Below are positions 56,012 to 64,000 of a DNA stretch of 64,000 bases, piece after piece (position 1 is the first letter of the stretch; every line of letters starts with the position of its first letter). The notes beneath the pieces are model-generated. The model did no database searches, was not told where the DNA came from, and saw only the letters and a program-made list of their open reading frames with translations. The translations under genes were made by a program, and so were the position numbers. Source of the DNA: Phaeobacter sp. B1627 (GTDB taxonomy: Bacteria; Pseudomonadota; Alphaproteobacteria; Rhodobacterales; Rhodobacteraceae); NCBI RefSeq assembly GCF_006265095.1, contig NZ_VCNK01000029.1, forward strand, positions 17,696 to 81,695. Direction: 5' to 3'.

Positions 56012-56428
56012 ATGCACTTCATCGGAGCGAAACTGGCCCTGTTCCTGGGCCACCACCTTCTGGTCATCCTGCGGGATGAGCGAACGGACATTCCGTTCCC
56101 CGGCTATTGGGATTTCCCCGGAGGAGGGCGCGAGGGCGACGAGGATCCCGAGGACTGTGTCCTGCGCGAAACCGAAGAGGAGGTCGGCCTGCGGCTGCTC
56201 CGGCCGCAGTTGACGCACGCCCGCTGCTATCCGAACGAGGAGGGGCATAGCTGGTTTTTCGCGGCTCATCTGGACATGTCCAGTGTCGATGACATCCGGT
56301 TTGGCAATGAAGGGCAGGGGTGGGAGCTGATGGCACCGCAAGACTACTTGTCTCATCCGCTCGGCATTCCGAATTTCAAGTCCAGGTTGCAGGACTACCT
56401 GTCCAAAATGGGCGCGCCACAGCGATAA
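56012..56428 (+). CDS. Nudix hydrolase
   Basis: 138 residues. Nudix box GGGREGDEDPEDCVLRETEE followed by EVGL fits Gx5Ex7REUXEExGU. The N-terminus MHFIGAKLALFLGHHLLVIL forms the first strands. WDFPGGG precedes the box. Hydrolyses nucleoside diphosphates linked to another group; substrate not predictable. ATG at 56012 has GGAGG 12 nt upstream; a GTG at 55991 would add 7 residues. Divergent from dinB. Confidence 0.88.
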   Translation: MHFIGAKLALFLGHHLLVILRDERTDIPFPGYWDFPGGGREGDEDPEDCVLRETEEEVGLRLLRPQLTHARCYPNEEGHSWFFAAHLDMSSVDDIRFGNEGQGWELMAPQDYLSHPLGIPNFKSRLQDYLSKMGAPQR

Positions 56429-56784
56429 AGCGGCTGCGCGCCTTGCCAGAGAAAGAGCTTTTGCAAAGAAAGACCCCCGCACAAGAGGCGGGGGGAGGTG
56501 ACGTCACTCAGGAAGAGGTCAACGTCAGGGGAGTGTCTCCCCTTCAGAATCGAACACTTTTGCCCGTTTGGCAAAGCTTCAGGGGTGAAAATTACACATT
56601 TATGCCCCGCACCTGTGGTTTCCAAGTCACGTGGCGGGGGAGGCAATATCAGAATTCGAACACGTACATCCTGAGATTGTTCTTTGATCTTCGCGCCTTG
56701 CCCCTGCGTCACGCCCTGTTTTTGCGTTTGGGTTGCGGCGGCAGGCCCAAGTGCAAATTCGCCCGTTTAATAGGCAGAGGGCGC
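56429..56784 (-). other. Intergenic 356 bp with several hairpins; possible small RNA
   Basis: No convincing protein frame. Hairpins include CCCCCGC/GCGGGGG at 56474-56494, followed on the minus strand by TCTTTCTTT (a good minus-strand terminator about 290 bp after pyrF); AGGGGA-GTG-TCTCCCCT near 56533-56550; and TTTGCC-CGTTT-GGCAAA near 56562-56578. GAATCGAACAC and GAATTCGAACAC occur as a near repeat. Either a long pyrF 3' UTR or a separate structured RNA ending at the terminator; I could not match a known family. Confidence 0.45.
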
Positions 56785-57516
56785 TCAGCTCCGGTTCGGG
56801 GACTTGGCCTGGGGGCTGTTCATTTCCGCCAGAATTGCTTCTGCCGCGCCCCGAGGGGTTTTCGCTGTCCAGATCGGGCGCCCGACGACGATGTGATCGA
56901 CACCCGCCGCAAGAGCCTGCGCCGGGGTGGCAATACGTTTCTGATCGCCAAGGGACGCGCCAACCGGGCGCACCCCGGGAGTCACGATCAACTTGCCTTC
57001 AGCCTCCGGCAGGGCACGGATCAGCGCCGCTTCCTGCGGGCTGGCGATCACCCCGTCCGCACCCGCCGCGAGCGCGTTTGCGGCGCGCTCCTGCACCAGG
57101 TCAGAGATTTGCCCTGGTTTGATGAGGGCCCCGTCCAGATCCTCCCGGTCAAGGGATGTGAGAATCGTGACCGCGAGGATTTTCATGTCGCTGCCAGAAG
57201 CGCCTTCCTTGGCAGCGCGGACCACATAGGGGTCGCCGTGGACGGTCAGGAAATCCAGATCGAATTGCGCCAGTCCCCGTACCGCATTTTCCACCGTTGC
57301 CCCGATATCAAAGAGTTTCATGTCGAGGAAAATGCGTTTTCCGTGCTCCTGTTTCAGCTCATTGGCAAGCGCAAGCCCGCCCCCGGTCAGCATCCCCAGA
57401 CCGATCTTGTAGAAAGAAACGGCATCCCCCAGCTGCTCTGCCAGATGCAGACCCTCGACGGCATTGGGCACATCCATGGCAACAATCAGGCGGTCATCTG
57501 CAACGGGGCTTTGCAT
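56785..57516 (-). CDS. pyrF: Orotidine 5'-phosphate decarboxylase
   Basis: 243 residues. Last step of UMP synthesis. DRLIVAMDVPNAVEG (start), FLDMKLFDIGATVENAVRG with the catalytic Asp-Lys-Asp set (LDMKLFDIG), HGDPYVVRAA, and VTPGVRP phosphate-binding loop followed by VGRPIWTA. ATG at 57516 preceded by AGACCCCCGATGC. Long 3' region follows. Divergent from clpB. Confidence 0.97.
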   Translation of the reverse strand: MQSPVADDRLIVAMDVPNAVEGLHLAEQLGDAVSFYKIGLGMLTGGGLALANELKQEHGKRIFLDMKLFDIGATVENAVRGLAQFDLDFLTVHGDPYVVRAAKEGASGSDMKILAVTILTSLDREDLDGALIKPGQISDLVQERAANALAAGADGVIASPQEAALIRALPEAEGKLIVTPGVRPVGASLGDQKRIATPAQALAAGVDHIVVGRPIWTAKTPRGAAEAILAEMNSPQAKSPNRS

Positions 57517-57611
57517 CGGGGGTCTCCGGTTTGGGCTTGGTTGCTGCTTCCTACTGGCATTGGGTCATTGGGAAAAGGGAAATGATGCGGTGCGCAGGGC
57601 CCCAGCCCAGA

Positions 57612-57685
57612 GATTTGATGCGGGCGATTTGATCCAGGCGATTTGATCCCAGTCTCATTTGGTCTGGTCTCATTTGATCCCGGTC
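57612..57685. repeat. 14-16-bp degenerate tandem array upstream of clpB
   Basis: Five ATTTG-cored units: GATTTGATGCGGGC, GATTTGATCCAGGC, GATTTGATCCCAGTCT, CATTTGGTCTGGTCT and CATTTGATCCCGGTC, spaced 14, 14, 16 and 15 bp. It lies in the 311-bp divergent pyrF/clpB region, not at a stop codon. Confidence 0.75.
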
Positions 57686-57719
57686 AAAGTTCATCAATCT
57701 CTGATATGTTAGCTACGGG

Positions 57720-57748
57720 CTTGAACATGCGGGCAGGATGCCCACATC
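57720..57748 (+). promoter_or_regulatory. Candidate sigma-32 (RpoH) promoter of clpB
   Basis: CTTGAAC, 14 bp, CCCACATC lies about 80 bp before the clpB ATG. It resembles the heat-shock consensus CTTGAAA-N11-14-CCCATNT. Position and gene function agree; not proven. Confidence 0.5.
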
Positions 57749-57827
57749 AATACCCGAGGCCCACACCGACCCTGTGCTGCCAAGCGGGCAGGGTCACAGG
57801 CGGGGCGCTTGTGAAGAGGAGAAGACG

Positions 57828-60446
57828 ATGGACTTGAACAAGTTCACTGAACGGGCACGCGGTTTTGTACAGGCGGCTCAGACGATTGCTTTGCGCGAAG
57901 GCCACCAGCGGCTCAGCCCGGAGCATATACTCAAGGCTCTGCTGGACGATGACCAGGGCATGGCGACCAATCTGATTTCCCGCGCCGGTGGCGATGCTGC
58001 AGGCGTTGCCGAGGCGGTCGAGGTCGCGTTGGGCAAGCTGCCCAAGGTGTCCGGCGATTCCGGCCAGGTCTATCTGGATGGCCAGACAGCAAAGGTTTTG
58101 GACGAGGCTGCAAAGATCGCTGAAAAGGCGGGCGATAGCTTTGTGCCGGTTGAACGCGTTTTGACCGCGCTGGCGCTGGTGAAATCAAAGGCAAAAGACG
58201 CGCTGGATGCGGGCAATGTGACCGCACAGAAGCTGAACGAGGCCATCAATGACATCCGTCAGGGCCGAACCGCTGACTCGGCCAATGCCGAGGATAATTA
58301 TGAAGCGCTGAAGAAATATACGCTCGACCTGACGGAGCGGGCACGTCAGGGCAAGATCGATCCGATTATCGGCCGCGACGATGAGATTCGCCGGGCCATG
58401 CAGGTTCTGTCGCGCCGCACCAAGAACAACCCCGTGATGATCGGTGAACCCGGCGTCGGTAAAACGGCGATTGCCGAAGGCATGGCCTTGCGCATCATCA
58501 ACGGGGACGTCCCCGAGAGCCTGCGGGACAAACGTCTGCTGGCCCTTGATATGGGGGCGCTGATCGCCGGCACCAAATATCGCGGCGAGTTTGAGGAGCG
58601 GCTGAAGAATATCCTCAATGAGGTCACGGACGCCGCAGGCGAGGTCATCTTGTTCATTGACGAGATGCACACGCTGGTCGGGGCTGGGAAATCCGACGGC
58701 GCAATGGATGCCGCGAACCTGATCAAGCCGGCCCTTGCGCGCGGTGAGTTGCACTGTATCGGTGCCACGACCCTGGATGAATACCGCAAGTATGTGGAGA
58801 AGGATGCGGCCCTTGCGCGGCGGTTCCAGCCGGTCATGGTCTCCGAACCGACGGTGGAAGACACGATCTCTATCCTGCGGGGCATCAAAGAAAAATACGA
58901 GCTGCACCACGGCGTGCGGATCGCGGATGCATCCTTGGTCGCGGCCGCCACCTTGTCGAACCGCTATATCACTGACCGCTTCCTGCCCGACAAGGCCATC
59001 GACCTTGTGGATGAAGCGGCGGCACGGCTGCGCATGGAGGTGGATTCCAAACCCGAAGAGCTGGATGCGCTGGACCGGCAGATCCTGCAGATGCAGATTG
59101 AGGATGAGGCGCTGAAGCTGGAAGAAGATGCCGCCTCAAGGGACCGTCTTGAGCAGCTCCAGAAAGAGCTCGCCGATCTGCAGGAGCGGTCTGCCGAGAT
59201 GACCGCCCAATGGCAGGCGGAACGGGACAAGCTTGCCTCGGCCCGTGATCTGAAAGAGCAACTGGACAAGGCGCGGGCCGAGTTGGACATTTCCAAGCGC
59301 GAAGGCAATCTCGCTCGCGCCGGCGAGCTGTCCTATGGCGTCATTCCCGAGCTTGAGAAGCAGCTGGCCGAAGCCGAGCAAAAGGAAGAACAAGGGGTGA
59401 TGGTCGAAGAGGCGGTGCGGCCTGAACAGATCGCGGCCGTGGTGGAGCGCTGGACCGGCATCCCCATGTCGAAGATGCTAGAGGGGGAACGTGAAAAGCT
59501 GTTGCGCATGGAAGAGGGGCTGCATGCCCGTGTGATCGGCCAGAACACCGCCGTGACCGCCGTTGCAAACGCTGTTCGCCGCGCCCGTGCGGGGCTGAAT
59601 GATGAGAACCGCCCGCTCGGGTCGTTCCTGTTCCTCGGCCCGACCGGGGTCGGGAAAACGGAACTCACCAAGGCAGTCGCCGAATTCCTGTTCGACGACG
59701 ACAACGCCATGGTCCGCATCGACATGTCGGAGTTCATGGAAAAGCATAGTGTTGCGCGTCTGATCGGTGCCCCTCCGGGCTATGTCGGTTACGACGAGGG
59801 CGGTGCCCTGACAGAGGCCGTGCGGCGGCGCCCCTATCAGGTGGTGCTGTTCGATGAGGTGGAAAAAGCCCATCCGGATGTGTTCAACGTGCTGTTGCAG
59901 GTGCTGGATGACGGTGTCCTGACGGATGGTCAGGGCCGCACCGTCGATTTCAAGCAGACGTTGATTATTCTGACGTCGAACCTCGGGGCTCAGGCGCTGA
60001 GCCAATTGCCCGACGGCAGCGATGCGGCGGATGCAAAACGGGATGTGATGGACGCTGTGCGGGCGCATTTCCGTCCGGAATTCCTCAACCGTCTCGACGA
60101 GACCGTGATCTTCGACCGGCTTGGGCGTCAGGATATGGGCGGAATCGTCGATATTCAGCTGCGGCGTCTGGCAAAGCGTCTGGCTCAGCGCAAAATCACG
60201 CTGGAGCTGGACGAGGGCGCCAAGACCTGGCTGGCGGATGAGGGCTATGACCCGGTATTCGGTGCCCGGCCGCTGAAGCGGGTGATCCAGCGGGCCCTTC
60301 AGAACCCACTGGCCGAAGCCCTCCTGTCGGGTGACATTCGGGACGGGGATACTGTTCCGGTCTCTGCCGGGGCCGAAGGTCTGGTGATTGGTGATCGTCT
60401 GGGGACCAGCGACCGGCCGCGCCCGGATGATGCCGTGGTGCACTGA
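57828..60446 (+). CDS. clpB: ATP-dependent chaperone ClpB
   Basis: 872 residues. Hexameric disaggregase acting with DnaK. N-domain [18 protein letters not shown] (Clp_N repeats to residue 145), NBD1 with Walker [10 protein letters not shown] and Walker B ILFIDEMH, the long coiled-coil M domain (about 405-525, [19 protein letters not shown] onward), NBD2 with [10 protein letters not shown] and [10 protein letters not shown], and the C-terminal D2-small domain. ATG at 57828 follows GAGGAGAAGACG; an open frame extends 30 codons upstream but MDLNKF is the usual family start. A RpoH-like promoter and a tandem array lie upstream, a terminator downstream. Confidence 0.98.
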   Translation: MDLNKFTERARGFVQAAQTIALREGHQRLSPEHILKALLDDDQGMATNLISRAGGDAAGVAEAVEVALGKLPKVSGDSGQVYLDGQTAKVLDEAAKIAEKAGDSFVPVERVLTALALVKSKAKDALDAGNVTAQKLNEAINDIRQGRTADSANAEDNYEALKKYTLDLTERARQGKIDPIIGRDDEIRRAMQVLSRRTKNNPVMIGEPGVGKTAIAEGMALRIINGDVPESLRDKRLLALDMGALIAGTKYRGEFEERLKNILNEVTDAAGEVILFIDEMHTLVGAGKSDGAMDAANLIKPALARGELHCIGATTLDEYRKYVEKDAALARRFQPVMVSEPTVEDTISILRGIKEKYELHHGVRIADASLVAAATLSNRYITDRFLPDKAIDLVDEAAARLRMEVDSKPEELDALDRQILQMQIEDEALKLEEDAASRDRLEQLQKELADLQERSAEMTAQWQAERDKLASARDLKEQLDKARAELDISKREGNLARAGELSYGVIPELEKQLAEAEQKEEQGVMVEEAVRPEQIAAVVERWTGIPMSKMLEGEREKLLRMEEGLHARVIGQNTAVTAVANAVRRARAGLNDENRPLGSFLFLGPTGVGKTELTKAVAEFLFDDDNAMVRIDMSEFMEKHSVARLIGAPPGYVGYDEGGALTEAVRRRPYQVVLFDEVEKAHPDVFNVLLQVLDDGVLTDGQGRTVDFKQTLIILTSNLGAQALSQLPDGSDAADAKRDVMDAVRAHFRPEFLNRLDETVIFDRLGRQDMGGIVDIQLRRLAKRLAQRKITLELDEGAKTWLADEGYDPVFGARPLKRVIQRALQNPLAEALLSGDIRDGDTVPVSAGAEGLVIGDRLGTSDRPRPDDAVVH

Positions 60447-60464
60447 GTTCGGTTGAATGTGATA

Positions 60465-60497
60465 CACAGGGCCATCCGAGAGGGTGGCCCTGTTTTG
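60465..60497 (+). terminator. Rho-independent terminator of clpB
   Basis: CAGGGCCA and TGGCCCTG (8 bp) around 10 nt, followed by TTTTGCGTT; 20 bp after the clpB stop. Confidence 0.88.
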
Positions 60498-60615
60498 CGT
60501 TCAGAGCGCAGAATTCGGGACGCTTGGATGCGAATGCCATGCAGATGTCATGGGTTTTGCGTGATATAGCGTGGTTCCTCATTTGGGGTTGCGCGGTGAT
60601 TTGTAGGGAAGTGAC

Positions 60616-62106
60616 ATGGGGTTTGCGATGAATGTGGTTTCGGTACTGGCAGTTGTCTTCATCTGCCTGCTGGGGGCTTGTGCCCTGATCGGGCTGGCGA
60701 TGTTCGTTATCGACCGCACGCAGTCGCAGGATGCGATCAGGCGCAACTATCCGGTGCTCGGTCGGTTCCGCCATCTCTTCAGCACGCTCGGAGAGTTCTT
60801 CCGCCAGTATTTCTTTGCCATGGACCGTGAGGAACTGCCGTTCAACCGGGCGCAGCGGGACTGGATTGCGCGGGCCGGTGCGGGGGTGACCAATACCGTG
60901 GCCTTCGGCTCCACCCGGAACATGGCGGTGCCGGGGACGCCGATTTTTGTCAATGCGGCCTTTCCTCCTCTGGATGACCAATACGCCAGCACGGAGCCGA
61001 TGCTGATCGGCCCGACGGCGCGGGTCCCATATAATGCCCCCTCTTTTTTCAATATCTCGGGTATGAGCTACGGTGCACTGTCCCGCCCTGCCGTCATGGC
61101 GCTCAGCCGCGGCGCCCGAGAGGCAGGGGTCTGGCTCAATACGGGCGAGGGGGGGCTCAGCCCTTTTCATCTCGACGGTGGTTGCGACGTCGTTTTTCAG
61201 ATCGGCACCGCCAAATACGGGGTGCGGGACGCACTCGGCAACCTGAGCGAAGAGCGCCTGACAGAGATCGCCCGCAACCCTCAGGTTAAAATGTTCGAAC
61301 TGAAGCTTGCTCAGGGTGCCAAACCCGGAAAGGGCGGCATTCTGCCTGCCGCAAAGGTCAATGCTGAAATCGCGGCGATCAGGGGCATACCGGAAGGCGA
61401 GGCGAGCATTTCCCCGAACCGGCACCCGGACATCGCAACCTATGACGAACTGCTCGATATGGTGGCGCGTGTGCGGGGCATTTCGGGCAAGCCGGTCGGC
61501 ATCAAAACGGTTGCCGGGTCCGAGTCCGCCTTGCGTGAAATGTTCATGTTCTTCGCCGCGCGCCCGGAGGATGTGCCCGACTTTATTACCCTCGATGGCG
61601 GCGAGGGAGGCACCGGGGCTGCGCCGATGCCATTGATTGATCTCGTCGGCATGTCCGTGCGCGAGGCCTTGCCGCTGGTCTGCAACCTGCGCGACGAATA
61701 TGGTTTCAAGGACCGCATTCGCCTCATTGCCAGCGGCAAGCTGGTGAACCCCGGCGATGTGGCGTGGGCCTTGGCTGCGGGGGCTGATTTCGTCACATCC
61801 GCCCGGGGGTTCATGTTCTCGCTGGGCTGTATCCAGGCGCTGAAGTGCAACCGCAACACATGTCCGACGGGGATTACCACCCATGATCCGCGCCTGCAGC
61901 AGGGGCTTGTGGTCGAAGACAAATACCTCAAGGTGGCGCGCTATGCGCGGGAGGTCATCCACGAGGTTGAGACCATCGCCCACTCTGTTGGTGTCGACGA
62001 ACCGCGCAAGATGCGTCGTCGCCATATGCGCATCGTGCAGGAGGACGGGGGATCGCGGCCGATGAATGAAATCCTGCCAAGTTACAGTGCTGTCGCGGAG
62101 ATGTGA
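60616..62106 (+). CDS. Membrane-anchored glutamate-synthase-like FMN protein
   Basis: 496 residues. An N-terminal membrane helix (VSVLAVVFICLLGACALIGL) precedes a GltB-type FMN barrel: NISGMSYGALSRPAVMALSR, NTGEGGLSPFH, KPGKGGILPAAKV, GGEGGTGAAPMPL. The Fe-S cluster Cys pattern GCIQALKCNRNTCPTGI (CxxxxxCxxxxC) is present. The glutaminase and NADPH domains of full glutamate synthase are missing, so it is not a complete GOGAT; it belongs to the 'FMN-binding glutamate synthase family', of unknown reaction. ATG at 60616 after GGGAAGTGAC. Confidence 0.88.
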   Translation: MGFAMNVVSVLAVVFICLLGACALIGLAMFVIDRTQSQDAIRRNYPVLGRFRHLFSTLGEFFRQYFFAMDREELPFNRAQRDWIARAGAGVTNTVAFGSTRNMAVPGTPIFVNAAFPPLDDQYASTEPMLIGPTARVPYNAPSFFNISGMSYGALSRPAVMALSRGAREAGVWLNTGEGGLSPFHLDGGCDVVFQIGTAKYGVRDALGNLSEERLTEIARNPQVKMFELKLAQGAKPGKGGILPAAKVNAEIAAIRGIPEGEASISPNRHPDIATYDELLDMVARVRGISGKPVGIKTVAGSESALREMFMFFAARPEDVPDFITLDGGEGGTGAAPMPLIDLVGMSVREALPLVCNLRDEYGFKDRIRLIASGKLVNPGDVAWALAAGADFVTSARGFMFSLGCIQALKCNRNTCPTGITTHDPRLQQGLVVEDKYLKVARYAREVIHEVETIAHSVGVDEPRKMRRRHMRIVQEDGGSRPMNEILPSYSAVAEM

Positions 62107-62177
62107 GCGGATATGTTTTTGTTCTGAGGCCCGGACGGGTTACCTGAAGGAGACCCTCGAACCGCAGGAGCGTACCC

Positions 62178-63089
62178 ATGGCCCACCGCTGGCAAAACGA
62201 TTTGACTGACCGCGATGTCACGCCTGAGGGCGTGTTCTGGAACAGGCGCAGGCTTCTTGCCGGGTTGGGCGGCGTTGGTCTGGGCGCGATCGGGGCCGGC
62301 AATGCAGCTTTGGCAGAGGGTGCGGAGCTGGAGCCCAACACCTGGGAAGACGTCACCAGCTACTGCAACTTCTATGAATTCGGCACCGGTAAAACCGACC
62401 CCGCCACCTATGCGGGACAGATGACGACCTCGCCCTGGCAGGTAGAAATCGACGGGCTGGTGGACCGCCCCGGCGTCTATGACTTCGATCAGATCATGTC
62501 CGAGATGTCGATCGAAGAGAGGATCTATCGTTTCCGCTGCGTCGAGGCCTGGTCGATGGTGGTTCCGTGGCAAGGGTTCGAGCTTGCCGATCTCCTGGCC
62601 TTGGCGGGCGTGCAATCCGAAGCCAGATATGTCGCGTTCGAGACGCTCCTGCGCCCGGAAGAAATGCCGGGCACCCGATACGGAGTTCTCGACTGGCCCT
62701 ATCGTGAAGGGCTGCGGCTGGACGAGGCGCTGCACCCGTTGACGATCATGGCGACCGGCATTTTCGGCAAGCCATTGCCCAACCAGAACGGGGCTCCGCT
62801 GCGTCTTGTCGTGCCGTGGAAATACGGCTTCAAATCGATCAAGTCAGTGGTGAAGATCACCCTGACAGATCAGGAACCTGCAACGAGCTGGAACATGGCC
62901 AATGCGCGCGAGTATGGGTTTTACAGTAACGTGAACCCGGAGGTCGATCATCCCCGGTGGAGCCAGGCCAGCGAGCGCCGGATCGGCGGCGGGCTGTTTA
63001 CCCGCCGTCAGCCCACATTGATGTTCAATGGCTATGAGGCCGAAGTTGCCGCGCTATATGATGGCATGGACCTGTCGAAAGACTTCTGA
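62178..63089 (+). CDS. msrP: Protein-methionine-sulfoxide reductase, catalytic subunit MsrP
   Basis: 303 residues, periplasmic molybdopterin enzyme (YedY). Twin-arginine signal [20 protein letters not shown]. The Mo ligand Cys121 lies in [30 protein letters not shown] forms the cofactor pocket. Repairs Met-O residues in periplasmic proteins with electrons from MsrQ. ATG at 62178 follows CAGGAGCGTACCC. Overlaps msrQ by one base (TGATGG). Confidence 0.96.
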   Translation: MAHRWQNDLTDRDVTPEGVFWNRRRLLAGLGGVGLGAIGAGNAALAEGAELEPNTWEDVTSYCNFYEFGTGKTDPATYAGQMTTSPWQVEIDGLVDRPGVYDFDQIMSEMSIEERIYRFRCVEAWSMVVPWQGFELADLLALAGVQSEARYVAFETLLRPEEMPGTRYGVLDWPYREGLRLDEALHPLTIMATGIFGKPLPNQNGAPLRLVVPWKYGFKSIKSVVKITLTDQEPATSWNMANAREYGFYSNVNPEVDHPRWSQASERRIGGGLFTRRQPTLMFNGYEAEVAALYDGMDLSKDF

Positions 63090-63709
63090 TGGATGCGAGC
63101 CGCCTGAATGGCCTTCTGCGCCGTGTCCCCTCCTGGGCTGTGTATATGTGTGGGCTGGCTCCGGCGGTCTGGTGGTTCGCCTTGGCTTTGAACGGGGCGC
63201 TGGGGCCTGACCCTGTGAAGGCGTTGGAGCATCGCTATGGCGAATTCGCGCTTCAGTTCCTGGTTGCGAGCCTGGCGGTCACCCCGTTGCGCCGGTATCT
63301 GGGCCTCAATCTGATGAAGCACCGGCGGGCGCTGGGCCTTTTGTGTTTCGCCTATGCTGGTCTGCATCTTCTGGTCTGGCTGTTTCTGGACGTGCAGAGT
63401 CCGGCGCAAATTCTGGCGGATATTGCCAAGCGGCCCTACGTGACCGTCGGTATGGCCGCTTTCGTGGTGTTGCTTCCGCTCGCCGTGACCTCCAATCAGG
63501 CGTCCCTTCGGGCGCTCGGCCCCTTGTGGCGACGCCTCCACCGCCTGAGCTACCCGGCTGCGCTGCTGGCGGGCCTCCACTATGTTTTGCTCGCCAAGGG
63601 CTTTCAGCTTGAACCACTCGTCTACCTCGCGGGGATCATCTTGCTTTTACTGACGAGGCTTCGCCTCCCGCAGTTCGGCCGCCGGGCGCGCTACATTTCT
63701 GGTGAGTAG
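63089..63709 (+). CDS. msrQ: Haem-binding membrane subunit MsrQ
   Basis: 206 residues, six membrane helices of the ferric-reductase-like family. Conserved His in LVWLFLDV context: HLLVWLF and LHRLSYPAALLAGLHYVLLA carry haem-ligand His residues. Passes electrons from the quinone pool or flavin reductase to MsrP. ATG at 63089 overlaps the msrP stop. Together they form the MsrPQ repair system. Confidence 0.94.
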   Translation: MDASRLNGLLRRVPSWAVYMCGLAPAVWWFALALNGALGPDPVKALEHRYGEFALQFLVASLAVTPLRRYLGLNLMKHRRALGLLCFAYAGLHLLVWLFLDVQSPAQILADIAKRPYVTVGMAAFVVLLPLAVTSNQASLRALGPLWRRLHRLSYPAALLAGLHYVLLAKGFQLEPLVYLAGIILLLLTRLRLPQFGRRARYISGE

Positions 63710-64000
63710 CATAGTGGCGTTGTGCCTGTCCCTGTGCCCGGGTGGGCGGCCATCGTGGAATCATCAGAGAGCCGGACCCAGAGACTCGGGCTCAGGCACC
63801 GGAGATTCTGCTTTTGACTGCCTGGGTCGGCGGGAATGCTGGTGATTCAGCCCTTCGGGCCGCAGAAGTTGGAGAGTTTTGGGGGGGAGACGCGAGAGAA
63901 ATGCCCCGATGCCGAAGCTCTAATCCCTTGAAAATAGGGCTGTATGACGGGAAAAGCTGAAAAAATGACAGTTTTGCAAAAAAGGGGTTGCGGGTATTTT
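63710..64000. other. Right-edge intergenic region (no gene seen)
   Basis: 291 bp. A 72-codon open frame in it has no recognisable features. The last 45 bp turn AT-rich (GAAAAAATGACAG, TTTTGCAAAAAAGGGGTTG) and could be the start of a strong promoter for a gene or RNA operon outside the window; TTGCGGG after an A-rich stretch resembles roseobacter rRNA/tRNA upstream regions, a guess only. Confidence 0.35.

Noticed and set aside
56429..56784. tmRNA or a further tRNA, suggested by GAATTCGAACAC-like T-loop strings
   Set aside because: No acceptor or T-stem pairing fits and no tag-peptide frame is visible.
57738..57827. 30-residue N-terminal extension of ClpB
   Set aside because: [13 protein letters not shown] at 57828 is the conserved start with a good RBS (GAGGAGAAGACG); the extension overlaps the promoter region.
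60196..62025. 609-codon minus-strand open frame opposite the clpB end and the GltB-like gene
   Set aside because: It crosses two well-supported plus-strand genes and a terminator, and its product shows no recognisable domain.
63742..63960. 72-codon plus-strand frame at the right edge
   Set aside because: No RBS, no hydrophobic or domain pattern, composition like flanking non-coding DNA.

Overview
The window is high-GC chromosomal DNA of an alphaproteobacterium, most likely a marine Rhodobacteraceae/Roseobacteraceae member. This is inferred from gene content and order: the rsmB-heparinase-purH-lspA-DUF3035-M16-M16 run, a two-domain ALDH16-type dehydrogenase beside deoC, a short RTX protein with a membrane-anchor start, sitABCD, a 41-residue L36, and a CCTCCGGCGGAGG-TATTTTT terminator motif. 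It is mostly housekeeping and metabolic DNA. I see no integrase, transposase, prophage block or CRISPR array.

Layout. 1-9.8 kb: the end of a family 2 glycosyltransferase, then an expanded version of the classical rbfA-truB-rpsO-pnp cluster on the minus strand. Extra genes interrupt it: a COG0523 GTPase behind a Zur-like operator, an RTX protein, DUF1643 and a NAGPA/DUF2233 protein. dapB diverges from rbfA. 9.9-19.2 kb: a DUF1674 gene, then a plus-strand series rsmB, heparinase-like, purH, lspA, a DUF3035 lipoprotein and a pair of M16 peptidases (one catalytic, one lacking the zinc motif). 19.3-22.7 kb: a deoxyribose-phosphate catabolic pair, deoC plus ALDH16. 22.8-26.8 kb: the divergent sitABCD Mn/Fe/Zn importer behind two tandem Fur/Mur-like palindromes. 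26.9-31.4 kb: mutL, rmuC and a membrane class III cyclase. 31.5-39.4 kb, minus strand: a PAS histidine kinase, two saccharopine dehydrogenases with a GST and a histidine phosphatase, a mini WGR protein, and a hybrid kinase/OmpR-type regulator pair.

39.7-49.0 kb: a complete LIV-type ABC importer flanked by two adenylate-forming CoA ligases (FadD-like and PaaK-like), which suggests uptake and activation of an organic acid. A small SHOCT-like membrane gene lies in reverse inside it. 49.1-53.0 kb: a ferric-iron ABC permease and binding protein without a local ATPase, with a second COG0523 GTPase between them. 53.2-57.5 kb: rpmJ, tRNA-Val(GAC), an N-formylglutamate amidohydrolase family gene, a DinB polymerase with an N-terminal Cys4 motif, a Nudix gene and pyrF. 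57.8-63.7 kb: clpB, a membrane-anchored glutamate-synthase-like FMN protein, and the msrPQ methionine-sulfoxide repair system.

The most unusual signal is not a gene. Four degenerate short-period tandem arrays (12, 14, 14 and 14-16 bp) occur in the window. Two with a 14-bp period begin exactly at the stop codon of the preceding gene. A third (12 bp) begins at or within a few bases of a stop codon and keeps the next reading frame open, adding a potential xQAR peptide repeat. The fourth lies in the divergent pyrF/clpB control region.
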